7,608 nucleotides of DNA, from NCBI GenBank assembly GCA_028869325.1, contig JAGWST010000040.1:1-7608 (forward strand), in the 5' to 3' direction. A model generated the notes under the pieces. The model was not told the DNA's origin, searched no databases, and saw only the letters and a program-made list of their open reading frames with translations. Positions 6,898 through 7,608 of the stretch are shown in pieces; position 1 is the first letter of the stretch; each line of letters begins with the position of its first letter. Position numbers and translations under genes: made by a program. This DNA comes from a bacterium (GTDB lineage: Bacteria > Vulcanimicrobiota > Vulcanimicrobiia > Vulcanimicrobiales > SCRA01).

Positions 6898-7608
6898 TCA
6901 AACGCGGCGGCGCAGCAGGAGGGAATTGCCGACCACGAAGAGGCTGGAGAAAGCCATCGCCGCAGCGGCCATGATCGGGTGGACGACGCCGGCGGCAGCG
7001 AGCGGCACCAGCACCATATTGTAGGCGAAGGCCCAGAAGAGGTTCTGTTTGATCGTGCGCATCGTCGTGCGCGAGAGATCGATCGCCGCCGCAACGGCGC
7101 GTGGGTCCCCGGAGATGATCGCCGCACCGGCGGTCTCCATCGCGATCTCCGTCCCCCCGCCCATCGCGAGACCCACATCGGCGCTCGCCAGCGCCGGGGC
7201 GTCGTTGATGCCGTCGCCGACGAAGGCGACCCGCCGGCCCTGGGCGCGCATGCGCCGCACGACCTCGGCCTTGCCCTCCGGCGATGTCTCGCCGATGGCC
7301 TCGTCGATTCCGACGGCCTGGGCCACCGAATCGACGACCGAGCGGCGATCGCCGCTGACGAGGGCCGTTGTGATACCCCGCGCACGGAGTGCCTCGATCG
7401 CCTCTCGAGCCGACGGGCGGACCGTATCCGCGATCTCAATCGCCCCGAGCAGCCTGCCATCGCGTGAGACGAAGGCCACGGAGGCATCGTCGCGTGAGCC
7501 CGCGGTGAGTGCGGGGAACGCATCCCTGCCGATGCCGTTCGCGGCGAGGAGCGACTCCGTACCGACGTAGGCGTCGGCACCATCGACCCGAGCCCGGACA
7601 CCGCGCCC
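6898..7608 (-). CDS. copA: CopA-like copper-exporting P1B-1 ATPase, C-terminal part (partial)
   Basis: The last 236 residues of a second metal-pumping P-type ATPase are visible; the first codon seen ends at the right edge. It begins inside the nucleotide-binding domain at G-R-G-V (equivalent of G-x-G-V). It continues with A-D-T-V-R-P, the S-G-D-R-R version of TGD (85-89), Lys113 in S-P-E-G-K, and the G-D-G-I-N-D-A-P hinge (131-138). The final two membrane helices carry Y196-N197 (W-A-F-A-Y-N) and M218-A-F-S-S222, followed by V-V-G-N-S-L-L-L-R-R-R. YN plus MxxSS is the Cu(I) signature of P1B-1 CopA pumps. The CPC triplet, DKTGT and N-terminal domains lie outside the window, so the symbol rests on these C-terminal helices. 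It is upstream of, and on the same strand as, the CPD ATPase, so the two pumps probably share a transcript. The GTG at 7479 is an internal Val codon, not a start. Confidence 0.88.
   Translation of the reverse strand, partial: GRGVRARVDGADAYVGTESLLAANGIGRDAFPALTAGSRDDASVAFVSRDGRLLGAIEIADTVRPSAREAIEALRARGITTALVSGDRRSVVDSVAQAVGIDEAIGETSPEGKAEVVRRMRAQGRRVAFVGDGINDAPALASADVGLAMGGGTEIAMETAGAAIISGDPRAVAAAIDLSRTTMRTIKQNLFWAFAYNMVLVPLAAAGVVHPIMAAAAMAFSSLFVVGNSLLLRRRV

Overview
The window comes from a GC-rich bacterial chromosome with densely packed genes. Coding density, GC-ending codons and Shine-Dalgarno-led ATG starts fit a free-living, probably soil or environmental, bacterium. The phylum cannot be fixed from the sequence, and I see no RNA genes, insertion sequences, CRISPR arrays, attachment sites or origins.

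Left part, plus strand (1-2592): a tight four-gene operon. It holds the C-terminal tail of an integral membrane protein (probably a LivH/LivM/UrtB-type ABC permease), a 60-residue GatC/AtzG-like small subunit, a complete 462-residue amidase-signature hydrolase with an intact Lys-cisSer-Ser triad, and a 297-residue nitrilase-superfamily carbon-nitrogen hydrolase with an intact Glu-Lys-Cys triad. Junctions are an ATGA overlap, a 2-base gap and a 4-base gap. The arrangement suggests import of an amide-, ureide- or nitrile-type nitrogen compound followed by two C-N bond hydrolyses. The substrate is not identifiable by eye.

Middle, plus strand (2593-3234): a 129-base spacer, then a DoxX-family membrane protein of 170 residues with its own strong ribosome binding site. 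It converges on the minus-strand block across only 35 bases.

Right part, minus strand (7608 down to 3270): a metal-export operon, transcribed leftward. It begins with the last 236 residues of a CopA-like (P1B-1) copper ATPase that runs off the right edge. A 71-base gap follows, then a complete second P1B-type ATPase of about 754 residues. This one has an unusual CPD triplet in the metal-binding membrane helix, a CopB-like MSxST C-terminal helix and an atypical Cys-rich N-terminal domain. It is joined by a TAATG stop/start overlap to a 430-residue MFS transporter of unknown substrate.

The points most worth a second look are the CPD ATPase with its odd N-terminus, its translational coupling to an MFS exporter, and the permease/AtzG-like/amidase/nitrilase cassette. 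All gene families here are recognisable; I found no wholly unknown system.
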